A stretch of DNA of 64,000 nt from Streptomyces sp. A0642 (GCF_004795105.1 NZ_SSBL01000002.1:682001-746000), one strand, 5' to 3'; counted from the stretch's first letter, positions 1 through 8,052 are shown. A program made the numbers and translations. The notes: generated from the sequence alone by a model not told the origin.

Positions 1-60
1 TGCAGGCAAGGTGGCGCGCGCCGGGGGCGCGCGCAAGCGGGGCGCGCCCCCGAGAGCGTC

Positions 61-85
61 TTTTGAGAGTTCCATTTTGAGAGTT
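61..85. repeat. Two 11-bp direct repeats upstream of the first gene
   Basis: The sequence TTTTGAGAGTT occurs at 61-71 and again at 75-85, a 14-bp phase in an otherwise very GC-rich stretch. It lies about 70 bases before the ATPase start, so it may be a regulator-binding or promoter element. No regulator is recognised. Confidence 0.4.
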
Positions 86-153
86 TCACTGCCACCTTAT
101 GGAGTGGGACGGGCGCACTGGGTGACCGTCGGACAGCGCGAAGGGTGACCGGT

Positions 154-816
154 ATGAGTGGGTGTCGCTTTGGTGTCGAGCGTGAAAGGTGGGAACTGCC
201 GTTCCTGGCTGAGGCGGAGGAGCTGGCTGGCCTTCGCCGAGTGATCCGCCTTCACCTTGAGCTGTGGGGGCTCTCATCGACGATCTATGCGGCTCAGATC
301 TGCGTAACTGAGCTCACCAGCAACGTGATCAAGCACGTGGGTGCAGGGACCTCGGCCTGCCTGACGGTGAGCATGAACGGAGGTTGCCTGCGTATTGAGG
401 TGAGCGACTCCGGAGGGCAGCGACTTCCGACGCTTACCAGAGCGGCCGGCCTAGACGAGCAAGGGCGAGGCATGCAACTGGTGGAGGAAGTGGCAGCCCG
501 GTGGGGAGTGATCGTGCGCGGCACCTCCAAGACGACATGGTGTGAACTCGCCACAGGCTTGCAGTCGGCCGATGGTCATGTCGCTGATGAACAGGTGGCC
601 AAAGCAGAAGCCCTACTGGGCCTCTGCGGGTTGGGGGAACGCCGGGAGTCCGCGCACCTGAAACCGATGAGCGTGAAGGAAGCCGCAGAAGTGGCCACCG
701 GCTTGATCGCGGACCTTCTGCTCTGGCTGAGGGCGCATGGCTGCGACGCTGACGAGGCGCTTGACCGTGCGCAAGTCCTCTTCGAGGTTGAGTCCGAGGC
801 GGAAGGGGCGGCGTGA
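154..816 (+). CDS. RsbW-like ATP-binding protein (HATPase_c, anti-sigma kinase type)
   Basis: This 220-residue protein carries a GHKL-type ATPase fold in its first half. An N-box-like helix (CVTELTSNVIKH) is near residues 49-60, followed by a G1-like segment (IEVSDSGG) and a G2-like segment (GRGMQLVEEVAARWGV). That is the layout of the small Streptomyces ATPases related to the anti-sigma kinases RsbW and SpoIIAB. The C-terminal 80 residues are helical and unrecognised. The ATG at 154 is preceded by AAGGG at a usual distance; a GTG at 145 would overlap that site. No sigma or anti-anti-sigma partner is adjacent, so the target is unknown. The fold is well supported; the anti-sigma role is inferred from the family. 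Confidence 0.8.
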   Translation: MSGCRFGVERERWELPFLAEAEELAGLRRVIRLHLELWGLSSTIYAAQICVTELTSNVIKHVGAGTSACLTVSMNGGCLRIEVSDSGGQRLPTLTRAAGLDEQGRGMQLVEEVAARWGVIVRGTSKTTWCELATGLQSADGHVADEQVAKAEALLGLCGLGERRESAHLKPMSVKEAAEVATGLIADLLLWLRAHGCDADEALDRAQVLFEVESEAEGAA

Positions 817-842
817 GCCGTCGTGGCCGTGGCACCCGGGCG

Positions 843-874
843 TACGGCCCGACCGGCGAGCCGGTCGGGCCGTA
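843..874 (+). terminator. Strong hairpin terminator after the ATPase gene
   Basis: Perfect 14-bp arms (843-856 and 861-874) close on a CGAG tetraloop, 26 bases past the stop codon. There is no U-tract, as is usual in Streptomyces. Confidence 0.75.
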
Positions 875-1027
875 GCTTCACCTACCCGCCTGGAATAGGG
901 CCCCCCGCTCAGGGCGAGCGGCGAAACAAGCCCTGATGGTGCTCTTCCGCGCACCGGACTCCTGCGGCCCCTGCCGCCGCATGCCCGGCACCCCCGCCGT
1001 GGCCCTCCCTCCACTCCCTGGACCCTG

Positions 1028-2224
1028 ATGCCTCGTGTCCCCGACGCGGCCCCGCGCCGCGTCTCTCAGTCATGCCCGAATCCGGATTGGCGGCCCGTCC
1101 CCCGCCCCTTGCAGGAGGTGTCCGCGACCACTGCTCGGCATGCGCAGCCGCGGGCCTGGCTGCGTGCGGTGGAGTGGCTGGTCGAGGAGGCCGGGCTGCA
1201 TCCGAAGGCCGGCGAGGCGACGTTATGCGTCGCGCGGGATCTGGCCGGGCGGATGGACTACATCGCGGGGACCGTCCTGTACGACCTCGACGGGACGGCC
1301 GCGCGCTGCGGTCTGTCCCGGGCGACGGTGAAGCGGCACGTCGCATATCTGCGGGAGTTGGGGGCGCTGGTCTGGGCACGGCATGGGTCGCGACGCAATC
1401 TGCGGCTTCCCGGGCGTCCGTACGCGGGGACGGCGACGATCTACGCGGCCACCATTCCGTACGTCTACGACCGGGCGCACGGTCACCGGATCGAGGGCCG
1501 TGGGTTCGGCGCCCGGGTGCTCGGGGTGCCGGTGCCGGCCGGGAGCACCACAGCGGCGGGCAGGCCGGGTCGCCGGGGGCGTGAGCCCCAATCTCTTGCC
1601 GCTCGCCCCCACGCACGTACAGCTGAGGAAGAGGGGAAGTTCACAGACACCCCGCGCAGGCGCGCGAGAGCCCGGACCATCTCCCGCCCCCGAAACTCGA
1701 CGCGGAGAAGCCCGCTCCAGGTCGCCGCCGACATCCGGATCGCCGCTCACGTCCGGCCGCACATCCCCTGGACGCAGGGTGAAGGGCTGCGCCGACTCGC
1801 TTACGCACTGCGGCCGTTGATCGACCAGGGGCTGGACGCCCACGACATCGCCGCCGAGCTGGCCTCCTGGTGGCTCGCCTGGCGTCCTGCGCGACCGGCC
1901 GCGTACATCACCGCGCAACTCCGCGACCGGACGGCGACCGCTCCGTACGACGCCCCGTCGGCTGACGCCCACCCCCACACCACCGGGCCCACCGGCAACC
2001 CCGCCTGGCAGGCATGGCTCCGGCAACGCGCCACGGCAACGGAACTCCGCGAAGAACAGCGCACCGACGACGACCGCCGCCACGCGCGCCTCTACGGCTG
2101 GGACCGATGGGCGAAGGTCGCCGACCACTACGCCACCGACCCGGACGACGCCCTCGACCTCTACGGCACGCGGCTGTGCTGTTACGCGGTCAGGCGCGCT
2201 TCGGGCGGCGCGGCGCGCTCGTAG
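1028..2224 (+). CDS. Winged-helix DNA-binding protein of the Streptomyces replication-like type
   Basis: 398 residues. The segment around residues 60-125 reads as a helix-turn-helix or winged helix (a VLYDLDGTAARCGLSRATVK stretch followed by RHVAYLRELGALVW), where the recognition helix would be GLSRATVKRHVAYL. The N-terminus has a CPNPDW segment and the middle is basic and low in complexity. Many Streptomyces genomes carry such proteins as orphans, and some resemble plasmid replication or transfer regulators. No replicase motif is visible. The ATG at 1028 has only a weak ribosome site, so the start is uncertain; an internal GTG near 1118 is an alternative. The function is not established. Confidence 0.7.
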   Translation: MPRVPDAAPRRVSQSCPNPDWRPVPRPLQEVSATTARHAQPRAWLRAVEWLVEEAGLHPKAGEATLCVARDLAGRMDYIAGTVLYDLDGTAARCGLSRATVKRHVAYLRELGALVWARHGSRRNLRLPGRPYAGTATIYAATIPYVYDRAHGHRIEGRGFGARVLGVPVPAGSTTAAGRPGRRGREPQSLAARPHARTAEEEGKFTDTPRRRARARTISRPRNSTRRSPLQVAADIRIAAHVRPHIPWTQGEGLRRLAYALRPLIDQGLDAHDIAAELASWWLAWRPARPAAYITAQLRDRTATAPYDAPSADAHPHTTGPTGNPAWQAWLRQRATATELREEQRTDDDRRHARLYGWDRWAKVADHYATDPDDALDLYGTRLCCYAVRRASGGAARS

Positions 2225-2530
2225 CCGACCCGTCTCGCTCTGGGCGGTGACGTGCGCGCCACCGTTCGCCCTCGTAAGGTCCCGCGCGGGCCGACCGGTG
2301 AAGGCATCAAGGGACAGCCCGCCGGGCCGCACATCCCGGCACCGTTGTGCCCGCGCGGCGATGAGGGTCGGGGAGTTGTGCCCGGCACTGGGCATCGCGC
2401 ATACGCCCGACCCGCGAGCAGATCGTCGGCCGGAACCGCGCTCCGCGGGTTCGCACATGGTTACTGCCCGGGATTACCAAGTCGGCAGTGCGACCGGGCG
2501 CCGGGATCGGCGTCAGAAATACTACTCGGC
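2225..2530. other. Intergenic stretch upstream of ltrA-like gene
   Basis: These 306 bases hold no convincing coding frame. A short inverted repeat (TGCCC around a GGCAC/TGGGCA core near 2379-2395) and a relatively AT-rich segment just before the ATG at 2531 are the only structures seen. The promoter of the LtrA-like gene probably lies in the last 60 bases. Confidence 0.4.
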
Positions 2531-3811
2531 ATGAATGATTCGCCATCGATCAGCAAGCCAGGCCGGTCCGGTCTGACGCGGCGGCTGGTCCCGATGACCG
2601 GCCGTGACCCGCACGAGCACGGCCGGACCTCCTCGCCGCTGGAGCTCCTGTTCGATCTGACCTTCGTCGTCGCCGTCGGCACTGCGTCATCCCAGTTCGC
2701 AGAGATGCTTGCTGAGGGCCATGCCGCCCCGGCGGTCACCGCGTTCGTACTGGCCATGTTCGCCATCAGCGTCGCCTGGATCAGTTTCAGCTGGTTCGCC
2801 TCCGCCTTCGCGACCGACGACTGGCTTTACCGAGCCCTGACCATGGTCCAGATGATCGGCGTCGTCGTGTTCTCGCTCGGCCTCCCCGCGATGTTCCACT
2901 CCGTCGAGAAGGGCGGCCACCTCGAACTGCGGGCCATGGTCATCGGCTACGTCGTCATGCGGATCGCGATGGTGCTCCAATGGTGGCGCGCAGCCCGGGA
3001 GGCTCCGTCGTTCCGCGAGGTCGGCATGGCCAACATCCGCTGGACGCTGATCGCCCAGGCCGGCTGGATCGTCGTGGCCTTCACGCCCCTCCCGATCGCT
3101 GTCGCCTTCGCCGCGTTCGCCGTCCTCGCCGCCCTCGAACTCGCCCTGCCGGTGTTCGCCCAGGGTTCCGCCGTTGGCACGCCCTGGCACCCGCACCATG
3201 TGGCCGAGCGCTACAGCCTCTTCGCGATCATCGTTCTCGGTGAGGGCGTCGTCGGCACAGTCGCCTCCTCGGGAGACCTCCTGGGCGGCGGGGACGGTAC
3301 GCACTGGACCTGGAATGCGATCGCTGTCGTCATCGCAGGTGTAGGGCTGACCTTCGGTTTGTGGTGGATGTACTTCATGACGCCGTTCGGCGACATCCTG
3401 GTGCACCGCCGCGGGCTCGGATACCTCTTCGGATACGGCCACATCCCTCTGTTCATCGGCGTCGCCGGTGCCGGCGCGGGGCTGCACGTGGCGGGTCTGT
3501 ACATGGAGAACCACGCCGAGATCTCCGGCACCGCCGTCGTCCTCGCACTGGCGATCCCCGTCGGCCTCTACATGCTCATGATCTACCTCCTGCACACCCT
3601 TCTGCTGTCCACGGCCGACCGCTTCCACATCCTTCTGGTCACCCTCACTCTCGCCGTACTGCTCGCCGCGGTCCTCTTGGCTGCCGCGGGTGTAGCCGTC
3701 GCGACATGCCTGCTCGTCATCATGCTCGCGCCGTTCGTCACCGTGATCGGCTACGAGACGATCGGCCACCGCCACCAGCAGAAGATGCTGGAAGACCTCG
3801 GTGCGCGGTAG
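2531..3811 (+). CDS. Low temperature requirement protein A (LtrA) family membrane protein
   Basis: 426 residues with about ten to twelve hydrophobic segments. The family hallmark is at the N-terminus: SSPLELLFDLTFVVAVG near residue 35, followed by a membrane helix, and later WHPHHVAERYSLFAIIVLGE. LtrA proteins take their name from a Listeria locus needed for growth in the cold; their biochemical role is unknown. The ATG at 2531 gives a protein beginning MNDSPSISK, which fits the family N-terminus, whereas the open frame running back to 2252 is compositionally unlike protein. It appears to be monocistronic. Confidence 0.9.
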   Translation: MNDSPSISKPGRSGLTRRLVPMTGRDPHEHGRTSSPLELLFDLTFVVAVGTASSQFAEMLAEGHAAPAVTAFVLAMFAISVAWISFSWFASAFATDDWLYRALTMVQMIGVVVFSLGLPAMFHSVEKGGHLELRAMVIGYVVMRIAMVLQWWRAAREAPSFREVGMANIRWTLIAQAGWIVVAFTPLPIAVAFAAFAVLAALELALPVFAQGSAVGTPWHPHHVAERYSLFAIIVLGEGVVGTVASSGDLLGGGDGTHWTWNAIAVVIAGVGLTFGLWWMYFMTPFGDILVHRRGLGYLFGYGHIPLFIGVAGAGAGLHVAGLYMENHAEISGTAVVLALAIPVGLYMLMIYLLHTLLLSTADRFHILLVTLTLAVLLAAVLLAAAGVAVATCLLVIMLAPFVTVIGYETIGHRHQQKMLEDLGAR

Positions 3812-3967
3812 GGGCTCCGCGTGATGGTCACCGTTGACGGCGGTGACCTACGTGGCTCACGCGGTGGAGTCCGAGGGGGACAGTTCACCGATCCCCCCGG
3901 GCCGCGGGCTCGCCGCAGCCGGTGCACGGCGTCACTGACACGCGGGCAAGAAGCGGGGCCCGCGCGC

Positions 3968-4266
3968 GGACATCACGTCGCGTCCGTGTCGTACGCCGAT
4001 GCGAGCGAGCTGGGGCGTTCCGTCGTGCACACCTCCAACTGGAAGGCGTGCACGCAGAGTCCTTCGGCCGGTACGTACAGCACGGCGACCAAGGTCGCGT
4101 TTGATCCTCGGAGTGACGGAGTCGTGCGCGAACCCGCCGAGCTCCTCACCCGCTGGTACGTCCACGAGCGGCGGGTCGTCCTCGTCCGGGGGCGACGACC
4201 ACGGACGAGGCCGGGCGAAGGATCACCTGCAGCTATCAGTCCAGTGCCAACCGGTGGCACTATTGA
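3968..4266 (+). pseudogene. Decayed PASTA-like domain gene
   Basis: Between 3968 and about 4150 one frame reads VSYADASELGRSV, then NWKACTQSPSAGT, then KVAFDPRSDG. This is the pattern of the PASTA-like domain of Streptomyces secreted or lipoproteins, in which NWxVCxQxPxAG is conserved. A second fragment in another frame, from about 4195 to the TGA at 4264, reads DEAGRRITCSYQSSANRWHY, which looks like a natural C-terminus. No start codon or ribosome site joins the pieces and the frame changes between them. The simplest reading is a dead gene. The family call rests on motif memory only. Confidence 0.4.
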
Positions 4267-4314
4267 GGGGTCCGGCCGGCTCGGCGACGGATTCCGGGGC
4301 GGCCACGGGACGTG

Positions 4315-4354
4315 GCCGTTGCCGTGTCCCGTACGCCGTTGCCGCGTCCCGTAC
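4315..4354. repeat. 20-bp tandem duplication
   Basis: Two copies of a 20-bp unit (GCCGTTGCCGYGTCCCGTAC) at 4315-4334 and 4335-4354 are followed by a partial third copy. They lie between the decayed gene and the convergent ECF operon, where no gene is needed; the stretch 4267-4391 otherwise shows nothing. Confidence 0.6.
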
Positions 4355-4391
4355 GCCGTATCCGAGCCCGCCGCTCCCGCCAAGCCTCCCG

Positions 4392-4703
4392 CTACGGCGG
4401 GACCGGTGCGGACGGGCGCTCCGTCTGCGGCCGGTCCGAGACCGTCAGTCTGCACTGACCGTCCTCGCAGGTCTGGCGCAAGCGACCCCGCGAGACGGTC
4501 TGCACCAGGCCGACGGCCCAGCACATCGGGCAGCCGCGCAGCGCGAGGAGGCCGGCCGGCAGCATCAGCAGGCTGGCCGGTCCGGTGACCGGGAGGAGCG
4601 CGACCGAGCCGATCAGGCCGCCGAACCCCACCACGCCCCGCAGCAGGTGCCGGGGAAGGGAGGAACTGGCGAAGTCAGGGCCGTCTGTTCGTGGCGTCGG
4701 CAT
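4392..4703 (-). CDS. DUF2892 / YgaP-type small membrane protein with Cys motifs
   Basis: About 103 residues. The core (LLRGVVGFGGLIGSVALL, a second hydrophobic segment, then LRGCPMCWAVGL) matches the two-helix DUF2892 fold found in the membrane part of YgaP and in stand-alone proteins. After the CPMC motif comes a second Cys pair, TCEDGQC, which is unusual and suggests metal or thiol chemistry at the membrane face. The chosen ATG at 4703 lies inside the 3' end of the sigma factor gene, a 29-base overlap, so the two are probably co-translated. It may act as the sensor or partner of that sigma factor; this is inferred from the operon only. Confidence 0.75.
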   Translation of the reverse strand: MPTPRTDGPDFASSSLPRHLLRGVVGFGGLIGSVALLPVTGPASLLMLPAGLLALRGCPMCWAVGLVQTVSRGRLRQTCEDGQCRLTVSDRPQTERPSAPVPP

Positions 4704-5253
4704 CGGTATCTCCACACTCCGGTTCGGGTAGTGCGCCAAGGGACCGCTGAACAGCCGTCCGGGCGCGGTGCAGGCGCGATTTCATCGCGGCGGTACTGAG
4801 GCCGAGCGCGTCGGCGACCATGCGCCCGCTGTGGCCCTGGATGTCGCGCATGATCAGGACGCGGCGCTGTTCGACCGGCAGGGCGGCGATGACGGCCGCC
4901 ACCTCGCTCGCCTCGATGCGCCCCAGAACCTCGTCCTCGGCCGAGCGCACGGGGAACTCCGGCAGGGGTGCGGAGGGCCGGATCGAGCGGGCGCGCCGCA
5001 GGCACTCGTTGCGGACGATCCGGAACATCCACGAGGCCAGCGCACCGGACGCCCGGAGCATCCCGATCTTGCGGTAGAGGATGATCAGGGCTTCCTGGGC
5101 GGCATCCTCGGCGTCCTCCGGAGTGGCGCAGAGCGAGCGGGCGAATCGCCGGACGTTGGGGTGCGAGCCCGACACCAGCGCGCTGATCGCATCGACGTCA
5201 CCGCGCTGGGCGGCGGCGATCAGCTGTTCGCCCGGCCAGGACGAGTCAGCCAC
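4675..5253 (-). CDS. ECF-type RNA polymerase sigma factor
   Basis: 192 residues in the classical sigma2-sigma4 layout. Region 2 runs over residues 30-95 (AEDAAQEALIILYRKIGM, then ASWMFRIVRNECLRRAR, the -10 recognition helix). Region 4 runs over residues 120-170 (LPVEQRRVLIMRDIQGHSG, then LSTAAMKSRLHRARTAVQ, the -35 helix). There is no SnoaL-like or other C-terminal extension. The GTG at 5253 overlaps the stop of a 30-residue membrane peptide by 8 bases, and the 3' end overlaps the DUF2892 gene. No zinc-binding anti-sigma protein is encoded, so one of the two small membrane proteins may take that role. Confidence 0.92.
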   Translation of the reverse strand: MADSSWPGEQLIAAAQRGDVDAISALVSGSHPNVRRFARSLCATPEDAEDAAQEALIILYRKIGMLRASGALASWMFRIVRNECLRRARSIRPSAPLPEFPVRSAEDEVLGRIEASEVAAVIAALPVEQRRVLIMRDIQGHSGRMVADALGLSTAAMKSRLHRARTAVQRSLGALPEPECGDTDADATNRRP

Positions 5254-5338
5254 GGGCTTGCTTTCGCCTGCGCATGACGACGTAACTGCACGTGCAGAGC
5301 AGTACGGCTCCGGCGGCGATGGCGATGGCTGCGATCAC
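5246..5338 (-). CDS. 30-residue single-pass membrane microprotein coupled to the sigma factor
   Basis: A frame of 30 codons starts at GTG 5338 behind an excellent AGGAGGA ribosome site (5343-5349 on the complement). It encodes an Ile/Ala-rich hydrophobic helix of about 20 residues containing a CTC cysteine pair, followed by the basic tail MRRRKQARG. That is the profile of a single-pass peptide with a cytosolic positive end. Its TGA at 5246-5248 overlaps the sigma factor GTG, so translation is probably coupled. A candidate -10 (TATACA on the minus strand, 5378-5383) precedes it. The short length keeps this at moderate confidence. Confidence 0.6.
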   Translation of the reverse strand: MIAAIAIAAGAVLLCTCSYVVMRRRKQARG

Positions 5339-5441
5339 GATGTCCTCCTGTCTCCCGTCCCGGCGTTCACCGGCACATGTATAGGAGGCGCGGGCCCGCC
5401 GAAAGGATTCGGGCCGCTCCGGAGAGATTCGATCGCGGCCT

Positions 5442-5514
5442 GCGAGAGCGTCCTAAGCCGCGAGAGCGCCCTCCGCCGGGAGGGCGCCCCCGGCCCGCGA
5501 GGGCGTCCTCGGCC
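5442..5514. repeat. Four-copy 18-bp tandem repeat
   Basis: Copies lie at 5442-5459, 5460-5477, 5478-5495 and 5497-5514 (consensus GCGAGRGCGYCCTCNGCC). They lie in the non-coding gap between the ECF operon promoter and the end of the HAD gene. Copies differ at several positions, so the array is not recent. Confidence 0.7.
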
Positions 5515-5594
5515 GGGCGGCGGCTCGGTCCTGCCCGTGCCTCGCGACCGGTGCACCTTCCGCGCCACCGGGCGGCCCCCGGAGCGGCGGATGC

Positions 5595-6230
5595 TCAGAG
5601 CTCCGTCGTGGCTCCCCGCACTCCGTCCACATGCGCCGCGATGCGCGCGATCGTCCGGGCGTTGTCCTCGAACAGGTGGCCCTGCATGCCCGCCGCCCCC
5701 GCTGCCTCCACGTTGACTGCGAAATCGTCGATGAAGAGGCAGCGTTCCGGCTTCACGCCCAGGGCGGCGCACGCGGCCTCGAAGGCACGCGGGTCGGGCT
5801 TCTCGATGCCGATCTCGTGCGAGTAGACGATCCGCTCGACCAGTTCGTCGAACCCGTACAGCGCGGTCTCCCTCTCCCGTGCCCCGACGAAGCTGTTGCT
5901 CAGGATGCCCAGCCGGCACCTCCCCCGGAGCCCGCGCACATAGGCGATGAGCTCCTCATTGGGCGTGCCGAGGTACTCCGTCCAGAGGTCGGCCATGAAG
6001 GCTTCGACCTGGGACGCGTCGAGGGCCAGGCGGGCGGCCAGTTGCTCGTGCACGTCCTGTTCGCCGATGCTCCCGAGGCTTCCGGCCTGCCATACGTCGC
6101 CCATGCGCTCGTGCACCGTGCCCGGCGGCAACCGCAGGCGGGTTTCCCACTGTTGCACCCAGCCCGTTGCCGGAGTGAGTTCCAGCACGCCGCCGATATC
6201 CAGAATGAGGCAGGCCTCGTTCTCCGCCAC
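5595..6230 (-). CDS. HAD-superfamily hydrolase
   Basis: 211 residues with all four HAD motifs. Motif I is LDIGGVLE near residue 10 (the nucleophilic Asp, in the DxGGV variant), motif II is ILSNSF, motif III is the Lys in EIGIEKPDP, and motif IV is FIDDFAVNV. A helical cap lies between motifs I and II. The DIGGV form with a C1-type cap is common in small phosphatases and dehalogenase-like enzymes; the substrate cannot be told. The GTG at 6230 is the only reasonable start. The gene stands alone and diverges from the histidine phosphatase gene 157 bases away. Confidence 0.88.
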   Translation of the reverse strand: MAENEACLILDIGGVLELTPATGWVQQWETRLRLPPGTVHERMGDVWQAGSLGSIGEQDVHEQLAARLALDASQVEAFMADLWTEYLGTPNEELIAYVRGLRGRCRLGILSNSFVGARERETALYGFDELVERIVYSHEIGIEKPDPRAFEAACAALGVKPERCLFIDDFAVNVEAAGAAGMQGHLFEDNARTIARIAAHVDGVRGATTEL

Positions 6231-6387
6231 TTCCGTTCCCCCTACGCCGTGACCGGCCTCGGCTCGGCCGGTCTTCGGTCGGGCGCCCGGCAGGCCACCG
6301 GCCAGGCGCCGGGAACCGCGCGGCCCGTGTCCGCGTCCGTCCGGACACTAGCAAGATCATCGGAACCTCACGGAGGATCTCGCCCCC

Positions 6388-7011
6388 ATGACTGGAACAG
6401 CCACCCGCTACCTCTATCTGACCCGCCACGGAGAGGCGTCCCCGGACGAGAGCGAGCTGACGAACACCGGCCGCCGACAGGCCGTACTGCTGGGCGAGCG
6501 GCTGCGGCGCGCCCCCCTCACGGCCGTCCACCACGGTCCGCTCCCCCGGGCCGCGCAGACCGCTCAGCTGATCCGCGAGCAACTCGGTGACGTACCCCTG
6601 CACGTGTCCGACGAGGCCGGCGACTACCTCCCCTACCTGCCGCAGCGGCACGAACTGCCCCCGGAGTCGGCCGACGCCATGGTCGCGCGGCTGGCCGGGT
6701 TCCCGGCCGAGGAGCGCGAGCAGGGGCCGGGGTTGGCCCGGGCGGCTCTCGCCCGGTTCACGGGGCCGGTGGACGGTGACGAGCCCCGGCATGAACTGCT
6801 CGTGACGCACAACTTCCTGGTCGGCTGGCTCGTCCGAGCCGCCCTCGATGCTCCGAACTGGCGCTGGATGGGGCTCTACCACGCGAATGCCGCACTGACC
6901 GTCATCCGCTACGAACCCGGCCGGCCCGCATCCGTGCTGCTCTACAACGACACCGGACATCTGCCCGCCGAGCTTCGCCGGGACGCCTTCCCACCCGACC
7001 TCCGCATCTGA
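6388..7011 (+). CDS. Histidine phosphatase (phosphoglycerate mutase-like) family protein
   Basis: 207 residues. The catalytic RHG motif is in LYLTRHGEA near residue 13. A second conserved Arg is in PLPRAAQTAQL, and the second catalytic His is in LLVTHNFLVGWLVR. The length suits the small branch of the family, which dephosphorylates sugars, nucleotides or proteins; the substrate is unknown. The ATG is preceded by CGGAGG at a good distance. Confidence 0.88.
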   Translation: MTGTATRYLYLTRHGEASPDESELTNTGRRQAVLLGERLRRAPLTAVHHGPLPRAAQTAQLIREQLGDVPLHVSDEAGDYLPYLPQRHELPPESADAMVARLAGFPAEEREQGPGLARAALARFTGPVDGDEPRHELLVTHNFLVGWLVRAALDAPNWRWMGLYHANAALTVIRYEPGRPASVLLYNDTGHLPAELRRDAFPPDLRI

Positions 7012-7092
7012 GAGGTCTGACGGGCCTGAGGGGTCCGAGAGGTCTGGCCGAAGTGTCTGGCTGAGGGGTCTGGCCGAGGGATCTGCCGGGCC
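7010..7092. repeat. Degenerate tandem array of about 13 bp
   Basis: Immediately after the phosphatase gene, five or six imperfect units around GGTCTGGCCGAG follow each other with a 12-16 base phase. No reading frame or hairpin explains them. Confidence 0.55.
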
Positions 7093-7135
7093 GACGGTGC
7101 CTGGGAGCGTCGGCCCGTCAGGGGCCGGGCTCCCA

Positions 7136-7176
7136 AAGGGCCGCCGCCGCGGGATCGTCCGCAGCGGCGGCCCCTT
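7136..7176. terminator. Bidirectional hairpin terminator
   Basis: The arms AAGGGCCGCCGCCGC and GCAGCGGCGGCCCCTT form a stem between two convergent genes, the histidine phosphatase and the MerR regulator. Confidence 0.65.
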
Positions 7177-7181
7177 CCCGG

Positions 7182-7940
7182 TCAGCCGCGCATGGACGTG
7201 GCGTACGCCTCGATCGCATCCCGCTGGAACGCGGCCAGGCCAGGGGCGATCGCCTCGTACGCCGCGCGCCAGGCCTCGTTGTCCACGCAGGAGCGCCCGA
7301 TCGCGCGGTACTCCTCGGCGGAGACGGTGCGCAGCTCGGTCAGCGCCGCGTACTGGGCGTCGATCTCCGCCTGCACGGGTTCGGCGTCGGCCCGGTGGCC
7401 TTCGGCCATCAGCTCGGCGAGACGGATCATCTGTGCTGTGCGCTCGCGGTGCCCGGTGTCGGCGTCGCCCTGGGTCATCGTGGCGGCCCGCCGGCCGACC
7501 TCCTCGGCGAGTTCGGGGAAGTCGCGCATGTTGGCTTCGTACTGGGAGGGCTCCACGCCCTCGAACAGGTTCTCCGGTCGGTTGATGGTCATGGGTCGGC
7601 CGTCCTTTCTGGACTGCTCCAGTTCGGCGATGGTGCGGGAGACGGTTCCGGCCAGGGCGTCAAGGCGGTCCCGCTCCGCGAGCAGCCGCCGGTGGTGGCC
7701 GCGCAGGGCTTCCACCTCGTCGACCTGCGCGGTCAGGATCAGCCCGATCTCGGGCAGCCCGAGGCCCAGCGCCCGCAGGACGAGGATCTGCTGCAGCCTC
7801 AAGAGCTCGGGTTCTCCGTAGTAGCGGTAGCCGCCCGCACCGATCCGGACCGGCGACAGCACACCGATCTCGTCGTAGTGCCGCAGGGTCCGGGCGGTCA
7901 CACCCGACATGCGGGCGACCTCCGAGATCGGCCACTCCAT
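7182..7940 (-). CDS. MerR-family regulator with TipAS drug-binding domain
   Basis: 252 residues. The N-terminal MerR winged helix is ISEVARMSGVTARTLRHYD, then LSPVRIGAGGYRYYGEPEL. A long dimerisation helix spans residues 75-110. The C-terminal 140 residues have the TipAS-like all-helical fold (ANMRDFPELAEEVGRR, then GRSCVDNEAWRAAYEAIAPGLAAFQRDAIEAY). TipA-type proteins bind thiopeptides or other drugs and activate their own promoter. The ATG at 7940 has GAGGGAG in front and is preferred over the GTG at 7958. The upstream promoter has the hallmark MerR geometry (separate entry), so auto-activation is likely. No drug-efflux gene lies beside it. Confidence 0.9.
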   Translation of the reverse strand: MEWPISEVARMSGVTARTLRHYDEIGVLSPVRIGAGGYRYYGEPELLRLQQILVLRALGLGLPEIGLILTAQVDEVEALRGHHRRLLAERDRLDALAGTVSRTIAELEQSRKDGRPMTINRPENLFEGVEPSQYEANMRDFPELAEEVGRRAATMTQGDADTGHRERTAQMIRLAELMAEGHRADAEPVQAEIDAQYAALTELRTVSAEEYRAIGRSCVDNEAWRAAYEAIAPGLAAFQRDAIEAYATSMRG

Positions 7941-7993
7941 TGCCGCTCCCTCACGCACGCGTCACCGGGCCGGTCTTTCCGGCCCTGGTCAGG

Positions 7994-8024
7994 ACCGTAG
8001 AAGCTGCCGCAGCGGCAACTTCAA
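7994..8024 (-). promoter_or_regulatory. MerR-type promoter with 19-bp spacer and operator dyad
   Basis: On the minus strand TTGAAG (8024-8019) and TACGGT (7999-7994) are separated by exactly 19 bases. A near-perfect dyad covers 8000-8022, with 11-base arms matching at 10 positions (GAAGTTGCCGC). Over-long spacers twisted by an activator bound between the hexamers are the signature of MerR promoters. Confidence 0.75.
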
Positions 8025-8052
8025 CCCCGCGCGCGGCCTCACTCCGGCCTCG

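Noticed and set aside
1..60. Hairpin-like GCGCGCGC repeats at the left edge
   Set aside because: Simple GC dinucleotide runs at a window edge; no gene end is visible to which a terminator could belong.
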